DNA of 64,000 nt from Tateyamaria sp. Alg231-49 (GTDB lineage: Bacteria; Pseudomonadota; Alphaproteobacteria; Rhodobacterales; Rhodobacteraceae), in NCBI RefSeq assembly GCF_900143535.1, contig NZ_FRFA01000017.1, positions 1-64,000 of the forward strand, given 5' to 3'. The notes under the pieces were generated by a model. That model was not told the origin of the DNA. It saw nothing but the letters and a program-made list of their open reading frames with translations, and searched no databases. Shown piece by piece: positions 23,508 through 31,484 of this stretch (the stretch's first letter is position 1; each line of letters starts with the position of its first letter). Position numbers and translations under genes: made by a program.

Positions 23508-24890
23508 TCAAATACCGTCGCCCTTGGGCAAACGGATCGAAAAGACGGTGCCTGTCGGCCCGGTCCGGTCCAGTTCCAATGCACCTCCATGGGCGCGGAT
23601 CAATTCGGACGCGATGGCGAGGCCAAGGCCTGTGCCGCCTTTGCTTACTCCGCCCTGAAACGGTGTGAACAGGTGGTCTTGCGCGCGTTTGGGCAAACCG
23701 GGTCCTGTATCTGCGACTTCAATCCACCAGTTGTCGTCGTCTTCATAGGCAGAGACATTGATTTCAGCAGGTTTGCCGCTCGCAACAATCGCCTGACGGG
23801 CATTACGTACAAGGTTGGAGATCACTCGAAACAGTTGTTCAGGGTCTGCACGCAGCGTGAACATCGGCGGGATATTTTCGCTCAATGACAGATCGTTGTC
23901 TCCAACCGCCAGTCGTTCGCTATCGAGCACGTCTGCGACGATATCATCCAGCGTCAACATGGTGAGCGTGGGGCTGGGTTCTTCGGCCTTGCCAAAGGCA
24001 AGCGTGCTTTCGCAGAGGTGGACGGCGCGGGTGATCGATCCCACCAGCTTGGGGGCCATGCGGCGCACCAGAGGGTCTTCAGAGCTTTCTATCCGGTCTG
24101 TGAACAATTGTGCCGAGGTCAGGATGTTACGCAAGTCGTGGCTGATCTTGGACACCGCCGATCCCAGTTGCGCCAACCGGTCCTTTTGACGCAAAGCAGC
24201 GATCAGCTCGGTCTGCATGGCCCGCAAGGCCTCTTCAGCTTCTCGCAGTTCGGTCACACCTGCATTCGGCGTGATGATCCGCCGCGCATCCTCAGGGGCG
24301 GCAGCATAGCGCTGCATGTGCCCGACGACGCCGCGGATGGGTTTCACGATGATCGCGCGCACCGCGATGAACAACAGGAATGCTGTTACGATAGAGATAA
24401 CCGCCGACAGGATTAAAATCCGGATGCCATAGTCGATCATAGCCATGCGGAGCGGTGCCGTTTCAACCGTGATCTCGATCAGCAACCCAGCCTCGCGCAC
24501 AGGTGCGCCGATCACGCGGATCACCTCGTTTTCCGGTTCGGCCAGCCGCTTCATAGCGTCCCGGATGAGAACCATCGCAGTGCCATCCCTCAAATCAAAG
24601 GTCGCATCGATGGGGCGCGGCATCGGCGTAGCCAGCATCAATTGGCGTACTTCGTCCCGACGCAGCACAACGTTGAAAACACCTGCATTTTCCAGCAATT
24701 CGGCCTCAAGTTCGCTGTCGATCATGTCGTCGGCCAACAGGGCAAGCGATGCGATCTGCGCCCGTTCCAACCGGTTTTGCAGATAGTCTTCGCGGAAACG
24801 CGCAATGGACGGCACAAAGATCAAAACTTCGGCCAGCATCACGAAAATCGTCGTGAGGATCAAAAATCGGCCAGAGAGGGAATTTAACAT
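23508..24890 (-). CDS. Sensor histidine kinase (orphan)
   Basis: A 460-residue membrane histidine kinase. Two transmembrane segments (about residues 8-28 and 155-180) flank a periplasmic sensor region of about 125 residues. A HAMP-like linker (VRAIIVKPIRGVVGHMQRY) follows, then the phospho-acceptor box KISHDLRNILTS (His251) and an ATPase domain with NLVRNARQAI, DTGPGLP and GTGLGLAIASELI. No response regulator gene lies nearby. It is the last gene of a three-gene operon with TVP38 and MerA-like genes, 12 bases after the latter. The signal sensed is unknown. Confidence 0.87.
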   Translation of the reverse strand: MLNSLSGRFLILTTIFVMLAEVLIFVPSIARFREDYLQNRLERAQIASLALLADDMIDSELEAELLENAGVFNVVLRRDEVRQLMLATPMPRPIDATFDLRDGTAMVLIRDAMKRLAEPENEVIRVIGAPVREAGLLIEITVETAPLRMAMIDYGIRILILSAVISIVTAFLLFIAVRAIIVKPIRGVVGHMQRYAAAPEDARRIITPNAGVTELREAEEALRAMQTELIAALRQKDRLAQLGSAVSKISHDLRNILTSAQLFTDRIESSEDPLVRRMAPKLVGSITRAVHLCESTLAFGKAEEPSPTLTMLTLDDIVADVLDSERLAVGDNDLSLSENIPPMFTLRADPEQLFRVISNLVRNARQAIVASGKPAEINVSAYEDDDNWWIEVADTGPGLPKRAQDHLFTPFQGGVSKGGTGLGLAIASELIRAHGGALELDRTGPTGTVFSIRLPKGDGI

Positions 24891-24902
24891 ACTGTAATCT
24901 GC

Positions 24903-26321
24903 TCAGGGAATGAAGCGCTGCACAAGCCCCACAACCCGTTTGACCAAATCACTGTCAAACAAGCGCGGGCTAAAATAGGCTCCAGCGGCGCGTTTATTGA
25001 CCTCGCCGATGGTGGGATAAGGAGCGACCATGGCGGCGACCTGGCTCATCTTCATCTTGTTAGCCAAAACCAGTGCCCAGAGATTTATCAATTCGCCTGC
25101 TTGATGGCCAGCGATAGACACGCCCACAGGGCGGCCTTTGACGACCATAACCTTGATCAAACCTGACGTTTTGCGTTCGGCAATTGCGCGATCGTTGTGT
25201 TCATAGTGAAAACGGACAACCTCCAGCCTATCGCCGTGTTCGTCCTTGGCTTGCGCCTCGGTCAGCCCCACTTGGGCCAGTTCGGGATCAGTGTATGTCG
25301 CCCAAGGTATGTGGCTGGTTTTGGCTTTGGACGGCAATCCAAACAGCATCGAGCGGATGATGACCCCCGCATGGTATCCGGCCACATGAGTGAATTGCAG
25401 TCCACCTGCCGCGTCTCCGATGGCGTAGACCCGTTTGTTCGTCGTACGAAGCGAGGCATCGACTTTGACGCCGCTGCGTGTAGTTTCCACCCCCGCGACA
25501 TCAAGCTTGAGGTTGTCGGTGTTTGCCTTGCGCCCAACCGCCACCAACAGATGCGAGCCGGTAAAGCGTCTCCCATCCTCGGAGTGGACAGTCACTTCGC
25601 CATCAGAACCTTCGATCCGCGACGCCTTGGCATCTTCAACAATCTCGACCCCCTCGGAGCGCAAGTTATCCAGTACGATTGCAGCCATCTCCGGGTCATC
25701 TTTGCCCAGCGCTTTGGCCCCTTCGATTACGGTTACTTTTGATCCAAGGCGCACATGCGCCTGCGCCATTTCCATTCCGATGGGTCCACCACCGATAATC
25801 AACAGGTGCTCAGGCTTGTCACGTAAGTCCCAAAGGGTTTCGTTGGTCAGGTAAGGCACCGTATCGATACCATCGATGGGCGGAACAAACGGACTAGACC
25901 CGGTTGCGATCACGATACGGCGCGCGCTGATGACCGTATCACCGGCCTGCACTTCGGTGTCCGAGATGAAATGCCCAAACTCCCGGATCACGTTGACCCC
26001 AAACCCTTCGAACCGCTCTTGGCTGTCCACAGGTTCGATCTGTGCAATGACATCTCTTATGTGGTCTTTGGCTGCCGCATAGTCGACCTGCGGGACCACA
26101 TTGGCCACGCCGTAGCCATCGCTGTGGCTTTGCCCATATGCCGCCTTGCCGCTGGCAATAAGCGCCTTAGAGGGCACGCAGCCGTAGTTCAGGCAATCGC
26201 CACCCATCTTGTGCCCTTCGAGCAGGATAACATCCGCGCCCATCTGGCTGGCCCCCGCAGCGACCGACAGGCCGCCCGACCCGGCGCCGATCACAAGAAC
26301 ATCTGTCTTGATCTGTTTCAT
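24903..26321 (-). CDS. Dihydrolipoamide dehydrogenase/mercuric reductase-like flavoprotein
   Basis: A 472-residue pyridine nucleotide-disulfide oxidoreductase. The FAD site is VLVIGAGSGGLSVAAGASQMG, the redox-active disulfide is GGDCLNYGCVPSKA (Cys43 and Cys48), and the NAD(P) site is LLIIGGGPIGMEMAQAHVRLG. It lacks the N-terminal metal-binding domain and the C-terminal Cys pair of true mercuric reductase, so mercury reduction is unlikely. The C-terminal KMKMSQVAAMVAPYPTIGEVNKRAA is typical of the MerA-like group often found beside TVP38/TMEM64 genes. It follows its TVP38 neighbour by 5 bases. Confidence 0.85.
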   Translation of the reverse strand: MKQIKTDVLVIGAGSGGLSVAAGASQMGADVILLEGHKMGGDCLNYGCVPSKALIASGKAAYGQSHSDGYGVANVVPQVDYAAAKDHIRDVIAQIEPVDSQERFEGFGVNVIREFGHFISDTEVQAGDTVISARRIVIATGSSPFVPPIDGIDTVPYLTNETLWDLRDKPEHLLIIGGGPIGMEMAQAHVRLGSKVTVIEGAKALGKDDPEMAAIVLDNLRSEGVEIVEDAKASRIEGSDGEVTVHSEDGRRFTGSHLLVAVGRKANTDNLKLDVAGVETTRSGVKVDASLRTTNKRVYAIGDAAGGLQFTHVAGYHAGVIIRSMLFGLPSKAKTSHIPWATYTDPELAQVGLTEAQAKDEHGDRLEVVRFHYEHNDRAIAERKTSGLIKVMVVKGRPVGVSIAGHQAGELINLWALVLANKMKMSQVAAMVAPYPTIGEVNKRAAGAYFSPRLFDSDLVKRVVGLVQRFIP

Positions 26322-26326
26322 GGGCT

Positions 26327-27088
26327 TCAGATCCCTTGTTTGCCGCGTGCGGCCTTGAGCAATATGGGTAACGCGGCAAGAGCGCAGAGCCCAAGTATGG
26401 GCAGCAAGATCGCCGGTTCAAAGATAATGCCCAGATCAGGCGTTTCGCCGCGATCAAACACCTCGCCCAAGCCCGCACCAACGGATGTGTAAACAACCGC
26501 ACCCGGAATGATCCCCAGAAATGTCGAAATCGCGTAGCGCCCAAGCGGCACCCCGACAAGCGCTGGCACCAGATTGGCAACAAAGAACGGAACCGCAGGC
26601 ACCAGACGGATCAGGAACAACATTGACCACTGGTTGTCATCGATCCCCGCCTTGATCTTTTTGATCAACCCGTCGCTGGTGTCCATCTTCTCCACCAGCC
26701 GTTCACCCAATCCCCAACGGGCAGCGAGGAAAATCGCTATGGCCCCAAGCGTGGCCCCCGTCATGTTAAAGAGCGCACCGGGAAACGTTGCGAACAAAAA
26801 CCCACCCGTCAGTGTCATGACCGCAGCACCGGGCAGCGAAAACCCGACGATCAGAGCGTAGGCCCCCATAAACACCAGCGCCGTCAACGCATAGTGCTTG
26901 TCACGGACGGCCAACAGCGCCTCGCGGTTGTCCGCCAACGTTTGAAAGTTGAAGTAGTCTTTCAGCGTGAAGGCACCGATCGCAGCCACAAAAAGGATGA
27001 TGATCAAGGGCAGTTTATGCATCAAACCACTGCTTCTGGGCTGGCTGGTGTCGGACACTCTGTCTTCCTTTTTGTCGTCGCGCATCAT
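26327..27088 (-). CDS. TVP38/TMEM64 family inner-membrane protein
   Basis: About 253 residues with roughly five or six hydrophobic segments. Family (SNARE-associated/VTT domain) features include GFSLPGAAVMTLTGGFLFATFPGALFNMTGATLGA and RLVPAVPFFVANLVPALVGVPLGRYAISTFLGIIPG. The start is uncertain: an ATG at 27088 follows GGGGCC closely, while a GTG at 27136 would add 16 residues. VTT-domain proteins have been linked to lipid scrambling or small-molecule transport. The tight link to a MerA-like enzyme suggests a joint redox or membrane function; this is inference. Confidence 0.85.
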   Translation of the reverse strand: MMRDDKKEDRVSDTSQPRSSGLMHKLPLIIILFVAAIGAFTLKDYFNFQTLADNREALLAVRDKHYALTALVFMGAYALIVGFSLPGAAVMTLTGGFLFATFPGALFNMTGATLGAIAIFLAARWGLGERLVEKMDTSDGLIKKIKAGIDDNQWSMLFLIRLVPAVPFFVANLVPALVGVPLGRYAISTFLGIIPGAVVYTSVGAGLGEVFDRGETPDLGIIFEPAILLPILGLCALAALPILLKAARGKQGI

Positions 27089-27263
27089 TTGGCCCCGGCT
27101 GTTGGGGCTGTTGTGACTTGAAACTGGCCGTGCCACACCCCAGAAAACAGGTCCTTCACGCGGCGTTGAACGGAAGTGCAGGTTTCAGGGCCAAAGTGAA
27201 ACAATTGGAGCGCCTTGCCGCCGGATTTGTTGCAAGAGCATGACATTTTTGGTCTGCAAGGGT

Positions 27264-27292
27264 TTGACTTGCCTGCGGGCGCCCTTTAGAGG
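27264..27292 (+). promoter_or_regulatory. Candidate rpmH promoter
   Basis: TTGACT (27264-27269) is followed after 16-17 bases by TTAGAG/TAGAGG (27286-27292), about 70 bases upstream of rpmH. The -35 box is a near match to TTGACA; the -10 is weak, as is common in this group. Confidence 0.45.
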
Positions 27293-27359
27293 ACGGGCTT
27301 CGAATACTGCCTGACCCCGAATCCGCGGGACATAGGCCAATAGATCCGGAGCCAAAGCG

Positions 27360-27494
27360 ATGAAACGCACCTTTCAACCTTCCAACCTCGTGCGCAAGCG
27401 GCGTCACGGTTTCCGTGCGCGCATGGCAACCAAAGCCGGCCGCAAAATCCTGAACGCCCGCCGCGCCCGCGGCCGGAAGTCGCTCAGCGCATAA
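27360..27494 (+). CDS. rpmH: 50S ribosomal protein L34
   Basis: A 44-residue, very basic protein beginning [20 protein letters not shown] and ending GRKSLSA, an unmistakable bacterial L34. It is a structural part of the large ribosomal subunit. It is the first gene of the conserved rpmH-rnpA-yidD set, 24 bases before rnpA. The replication gene dnaA, often beside rpmH in other bacteria, is not here. Confidence 0.97.
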
Positions 27495-27518
27495 ACGCGC
27501 GCCACCACAGGTTTCCAA

Positions 27519-27914
27519 ATGATCCCGCCCGAGGCCCCTTTGCCCAACGACGCCGTTGGACAGGGAACGCCCCCGGCGGGTCATTTGCGTTTGGAGATCC
27601 TCAAGGCCCGCGCTGACTTTTTGCGGGCGGCGCGGGCCAAGCGGGTGGTGACCCCCGGTTTCGTCTTGCAGTACCGGCCCCGCGATGAAGGTGACGTGAT
27701 CCGCGTCGGTTTCACGTGTTCGAAAAAAGTGGGCAACGCAGTGGCCCGCAACCGGGCCAAACGGCGCCTGCGTGAAATCGCGCGCCTCGTTTTACCAGAA
27801 CACGGCAGCGCCGGCATGGACTATGTGTTGATTGGACGGGCCGAGGTGACGGCAAACCGCCCTTTCGATGTGATGCTGGATGATCTGCGTCAAGCGCTGA
27901 GCCGCGCAACGTGA
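27519..27914 (+). CDS. rnpA: Ribonuclease P protein component
   Basis: The 131-residue protein subunit of RNase P, which helps the catalytic RNA trim tRNA 5' leaders. The signature RNxxKRRLRE appears as RNRAKRRLREIAR, with GFTCSKKVGNAVA before it. The N-terminal 20 residues (MIPPEAPLPNDAVGQG) are an extension of low complexity, and a later start would still leave a full domain. Its stop overlaps the GTG start of yidD (GTGA). Confidence 0.95.
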   Translation: MIPPEAPLPNDAVGQGTPPAGHLRLEILKARADFLRAARAKRVVTPGFVLQYRPRDEGDVIRVGFTCSKKVGNAVARNRAKRRLREIARLVLPEHGSAGMDYVLIGRAEVTANRPFDVMLDDLRQALSRAT

Positions 27915-28144
27915 CCCCGCTGGCCTTCGTCCTCTCGCTGCCGGTGCGCGCCTATCGTCTGATGTTTTCGCCGTGGGTCGGATTCAATTGCCGCTATCAG
28001 CCCACGTGCAGCGCATACGCGATGGACGCATTGAAAAAGCACGGCGGAATCAAAGGAACGTGGATGACCCTGCGCCGGATCGGGCGGTGCCATCCATGGG
28101 GTGGAACAGGGTATGACCCCGTACCTGAACGCGACGATCCGTAA
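27911..28144 (+). CDS. yidD: Membrane protein insertion efficiency factor YidD
   Basis: A 77-residue protein of the YidD family. Its signature is YRLMFSPWVGFNCRYQPTCS followed by YAMDALKKHGGIKG and GRCHPWGGTGYDPVP. It is thought to assist YidC-dependent membrane insertion as a peripheral inner-membrane protein. It begins with GTG, overlapping rnpA by 4 bases. Its TAA directly abuts the stop codon of the convergent lipoprotein gene. Confidence 0.95.
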   Translation: MTPLAFVLSLPVRAYRLMFSPWVGFNCRYQPTCSAYAMDALKKHGGIKGTWMTLRRIGRCHPWGGTGYDPVPERDDP

Positions 28145-28672
28145 TTACTGCTTTTCGAATGTGATGATCACGTCACCGATGTCGATGCCCGCACGCTTCA
28201 TATAAGCACGGTTCAGCAAACGATCTTCGTTTAGCAGCCACATCCAGTCATCAAAGGTCACGCGCAAGGTACCGTCAGGCACGGGCAGGTCAATCTGGTA
28301 TTGCCAGTTGAACGTGTCCCCACGCTCTTCACCCGTCGCCTCGCCAATCACACCGGGGGCAGTGCCGCTCCAGGTGTCTTCGCCCGTTTTAACCAAGGTC
28401 CAGACGCGCTGTTCGGTGCTGGCATCTTCGTAGATAAAATCTTCAACCAGTGTCAGTGTCTGCCCATCCCATGTGCCGTTGATCTCGACGTCAAACCGAC
28501 GGCGCACGGTGCCAAACACATCCTGAAACTGACCGTAAGCAAGCACTTGTCCGTCAAAAAACTCTTCCAGGTTCAGCTTGCGCTCAGACAGTTGCGCATC
28601 CTCAAGCTGTGGTTTGCCGGTACACGCAGCCACAAGGCCGATGGCCAGCACAAGAAAGATACGCAACATCAT
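28145..28672 (-). CDS. DUF3833-like lipoprotein
   Basis: A 175-residue lipoprotein. The N-terminus [17 protein letters not shown] is a type II signal peptide, with the lipobox Cys at residue 17. The mature part has an alternating beta-rich character with [19 protein letters not shown] and [20 protein letters not shown], the pattern of the DUF3833 family. Function is unknown. It is a single gene, convergent with yidD with no spacer and divergent from ttcA, with which it shares a roughly 100-base promoter region. Confidence 0.8.
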   Translation of the reverse strand: MMLRIFLVLAIGLVAACTGKPQLEDAQLSERKLNLEEFFDGQVLAYGQFQDVFGTVRRRFDVEINGTWDGQTLTLVEDFIYEDASTEQRVWTLVKTGEDTWSGTAPGVIGEATGEERGDTFNWQYQIDLPVPDGTLRVTFDDWMWLLNEDRLLNRAYMKRAGIDIGDVIITFEKQ

Positions 28673-28769
28673 GAAATCCCTTCAACGTTGTGAAGGATAC
28701 GCGCCTCTGCCCCTTTTGGTTCACCCGTCCCGTGATATAGAGCGGACATGCCCAGCAACAGGTACCCCC

Positions 28770-29648
28770 ATGTTAGATGACAGCGACGATATCCATCCTC
28801 TTTTCGCAGGCGCGCCCAGCACGACCGAATTCAAAAAGCTGCGCAAACGCATTGTGCGCAACACGCGTGAGGCGATTGAGCAATATGGGATGGTCGATGC
28901 AAACGCACCGCGCCAGAAATGGCTGGTCTGTTTGTCCGGGGGCAAAGACAGCTACACGTTGCTGGCCGTGCTTTATGAACTGCAATGGCGCGGGCTTTTG
29001 CCCGTCGATATTCTGGCCTGCAATCTGGATCAGGGGCAGCCGGGGTTTCCGGCAACTGTCTTGCCCGAGTTTCTTGAGCGCATGGGCGTTCCGCATCGGA
29101 TCGAGTATCAGGACACCTATTCCATCGTGATCGACAAAGTGCCCGAGGGGCGTACGTTTTGCGCACTCTGCTCGCGGCTGCGGCGTGGCAACCTGTACCG
29201 GGTTGCGCGCGAAGAAGGGTGTTCGGCCGTCGTACTGGGCCATCACCGCGACGACATTCTTGAGACGTTTTTTATGAACCTCTTTCACGGCGGACGTCTG
29301 GCCACGATGCCACCCAAACTGGTGAACGAAGAGGGCGATTTGTTCCTTTATCGCCCGCTCGCCCACGTGGCAGAGGCCGATTGCGACAAGTTTGCCCGAG
29401 CCATGAACTACCCGATCATTCCGTGTGATCTGTGTGGCAGTCAGGACGGTTTGCAGCGTCAACAGGTCAAACAGATCCTCGATGGGTGGGAGGCCAACAG
29501 CCCCGGGCGTCGTCAGGTGATGTTCCGTGCATTGATGAATGCGCGGCCCTCGCATCTGCTTGATCCGAAGCTCTTTGATTTTCAGGGGCTTGCCCTGCAA
29601 TCAGGACCAATTGATGAAAATTCGAAGGACATTCCGGACTTGGGTTAA
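28770..29648 (+). CDS. ttcA: tRNA 2-thiocytidine biosynthesis protein TtcA
   Basis: A 292-residue PP-loop ATPase that adds sulphur to cytidine 32 of certain tRNAs using a 4Fe-4S cluster. The ATP loop LSGGKDSYT is at residues 55-63. Two Cys pairs, CALC and CDLC, flank the C-terminal part as in TtcA. The C-terminal [12 protein letters not shown] is also typical. The ATG at 28770 gives the normal family length, although the same frame is open for 64 codons upstream through the promoter. The substrate tRNA-Arg(ACG) has C32 and is encoded in this window. Confidence 0.93.
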   Translation: MLDDSDDIHPLFAGAPSTTEFKKLRKRIVRNTREAIEQYGMVDANAPRQKWLVCLSGGKDSYTLLAVLYELQWRGLLPVDILACNLDQGQPGFPATVLPEFLERMGVPHRIEYQDTYSIVIDKVPEGRTFCALCSRLRRGNLYRVAREEGCSAVVLGHHRDDILETFFMNLFHGGRLATMPPKLVNEEGDLFLYRPLAHVAEADCDKFARAMNYPIIPCDLCGSQDGLQRQQVKQILDGWEANSPGRRQVMFRALMNARPSHLLDPKLFDFQGLALQSGPIDENSKDIPDLG

Positions 29649-29721
29649 ACACCGGCTTACGAAGGCGGCGTAGCAAAGGTTGGCGTCAAAAGCTGACGCG
29701 TTGCACGCAAGAGGACTGAAA

Positions 29722-31269
29722 ATGCGCCTTCGCCCACCTACGACCTTGTCCGAATTTTGCGATAGACTGGTGTCAGCGCTGTCAGGCCCGCAGATGCTGG
29801 CATTCATCCCCGCACTTTGTCTGGCTGGATACTGGATGGGGGGGGAGGTGACCCTTGTCGCAGTTGCGTTGCTCGTCCCGATGGCCTGGATGATGTTAGG
29901 CGGTCTGGACAAACTGGTCAAAAATCGTGTCGCACGCATGCCGGTTTCAGGACTGGTGGAACCCGATGCTTTTCGAGAACGGGTGCAAGGGATGCGAGAG
30001 GATGTCATTGGCACCGAATACAACAGTGCCCTTATCGCGATTGAGTTGGATGATTTCGCGACATTGAAAGGGCGTTTTGAACCCAACGCCGTTGATCGTG
30101 TGCTCAAGGCGGTCGGGCAACGCCTCAAATCCGTGTCACGCGATACCGATGTGATCAGCAAGGTCGGCGACAGTCGGTTCGCGATCTGCCTTGCCCCCGT
30201 CAAGCATCTGGATCTGGAAAGCTGCATCCAGATGAGTGGACGCATTCAGCAGGCCATTGAAGAACCAATCGCTCTGGACGGAGCAACTGTGTATGTCACC
30301 GCAAGCGTTGGGTTTTGCCTTCAGGCCCGCGCCCCAAAAACTAACAGCCAGGATTGGATCAACGCCGCCCTCGCCGCTCTGAATGAGGCTCAAAGGCGCG
30401 GGCCCACATCTGTGCGCGCCTATTCGACAGAACTCCATTCACGCTTGAAAAGCCGCGCAAACCTGCGCGAAGAAGTGGCTGCTGCATTGGAACAGGGCCA
30501 AATCCAACCCTGGTTCCAACCCCAGATTTCCACTGATACGGGCAAGGTCTCTGGGTTCGAAGCACTCGCACGCTGGATACACCCCGTTCGCGGTGCAATT
30601 TCACCGGTCGAATTTCTGCCCGCCATTGAAGAAGCGGCCCTGCTCGAGCGCTTGGCCGAGGTGATAATGTATCACACTTTCACAGCGCTCAAAGCATGGG
30701 ATGCTGCTGGCGTGAACGTGCCCCAGGTCGGCGTGAATTTCAGCGGTTCGGAACTTAACAATCCACGCTTGTGTGAAAAAATCAGTTGGGAACTAGACCG
30801 TTTCGACCTTGCGCCCGAACGGCTGACTGTAGAAATCTTGGAAACCGTGGTGACGGATACGCTGGGTGACACAATCACATTGAACATCAATGCGTTGCAT
30901 GACCTCGGGTGTCAGATTGACTTGGATGACTTTGGTACCGGACATGCCTCACTCTCTGCCATCCGGCGCTTTGGGGTGGGGAGGATCAAGATTGATCGGT
31001 CTTTTGTGATGAAAGCAGATCGTGACCCCGAACAACAACGTATGATCAGCGCCATTTTGACAATGGCTGAACGGCTGGGCATTGAAACCCTGGCTGAAGG
31101 GGTCGAAACCGTTGGCGAACATGCACTGCTTGCGCAGTTGGGATGCGATTATGTGCAGGGCTTTGGCATTGCGCAGCCCATGCCGTTCGAAAAGACCCTG
31201 GACTGGATCCGTACCCATGAAGCCAAGGTGCAAGACGCGCCCGCTATACCGCTGCGTCGTTCAAATTGA
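29722..31269 (+). CDS. GGDEF-EAL protein with degenerate GGDEF, probable c-di-GMP phosphodiesterase
   Basis: A 515-residue protein with two N-terminal membrane helices (about residues 20-58), a GGDEF-like domain (about 75-240) and an EAL domain (about 255-505). The cyclase motif is lost: the GGDEF position reads VGDSR. The EAL domain keeps its key residues, FEALARW, NFSGSEL, EILETV, DDFGTG, KIDRSF and AEGVET, so c-di-GMP hydrolysis is expected. The ATG at 29722 is preceded by AGAGGA. The dead GGDEF may bind GTP as a regulator, as known for some homologues. It stands alone between ttcA and yidC. Confidence 0.88.
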   Translation: MRLRPPTTLSEFCDRLVSALSGPQMLAFIPALCLAGYWMGGEVTLVAVALLVPMAWMMLGGLDKLVKNRVARMPVSGLVEPDAFRERVQGMREDVIGTEYNSALIAIELDDFATLKGRFEPNAVDRVLKAVGQRLKSVSRDTDVISKVGDSRFAICLAPVKHLDLESCIQMSGRIQQAIEEPIALDGATVYVTASVGFCLQARAPKTNSQDWINAALAALNEAQRRGPTSVRAYSTELHSRLKSRANLREEVAAALEQGQIQPWFQPQISTDTGKVSGFEALARWIHPVRGAISPVEFLPAIEEAALLERLAEVIMYHTFTALKAWDAAGVNVPQVGVNFSGSELNNPRLCEKISWELDRFDLAPERLTVEILETVVTDTLGDTITLNINALHDLGCQIDLDDFGTGHASLSAIRRFGVGRIKIDRSFVMKADRDPEQQRMISAILTMAERLGIETLAEGVETVGEHALLAQLGCDYVQGFGIAQPMPFEKTLDWIRTHEAKVQDAPAIPLRRSN

Positions 31270-31484
31270 TCCCAGTTGACGAGCACGACCGCAGTACAAA
31301 AGCGCGTCGGCTTCGCAATCTGTGCCACGTAACCTGTCGGTGCGCCCTTTCCCGCGTTCGCACAGCACGGACGAACGCCTTCTGCCGCGCCTCTGGAGGG
31401 TAAATCAGGCCGAATCCGCTTGACCTTTGTCCCTGCACTCTGTTGAACCCGACCAACGTTTCAGACAGCAGGTGGCAGTCCCCG

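Noticed and set aside
24903-26321. Mercury resistance function for the MerA-like gene
   Set aside because: There is no N-terminal metal-binding domain, no C-terminal Cys pair and no merT, merP or merR gene nearby.
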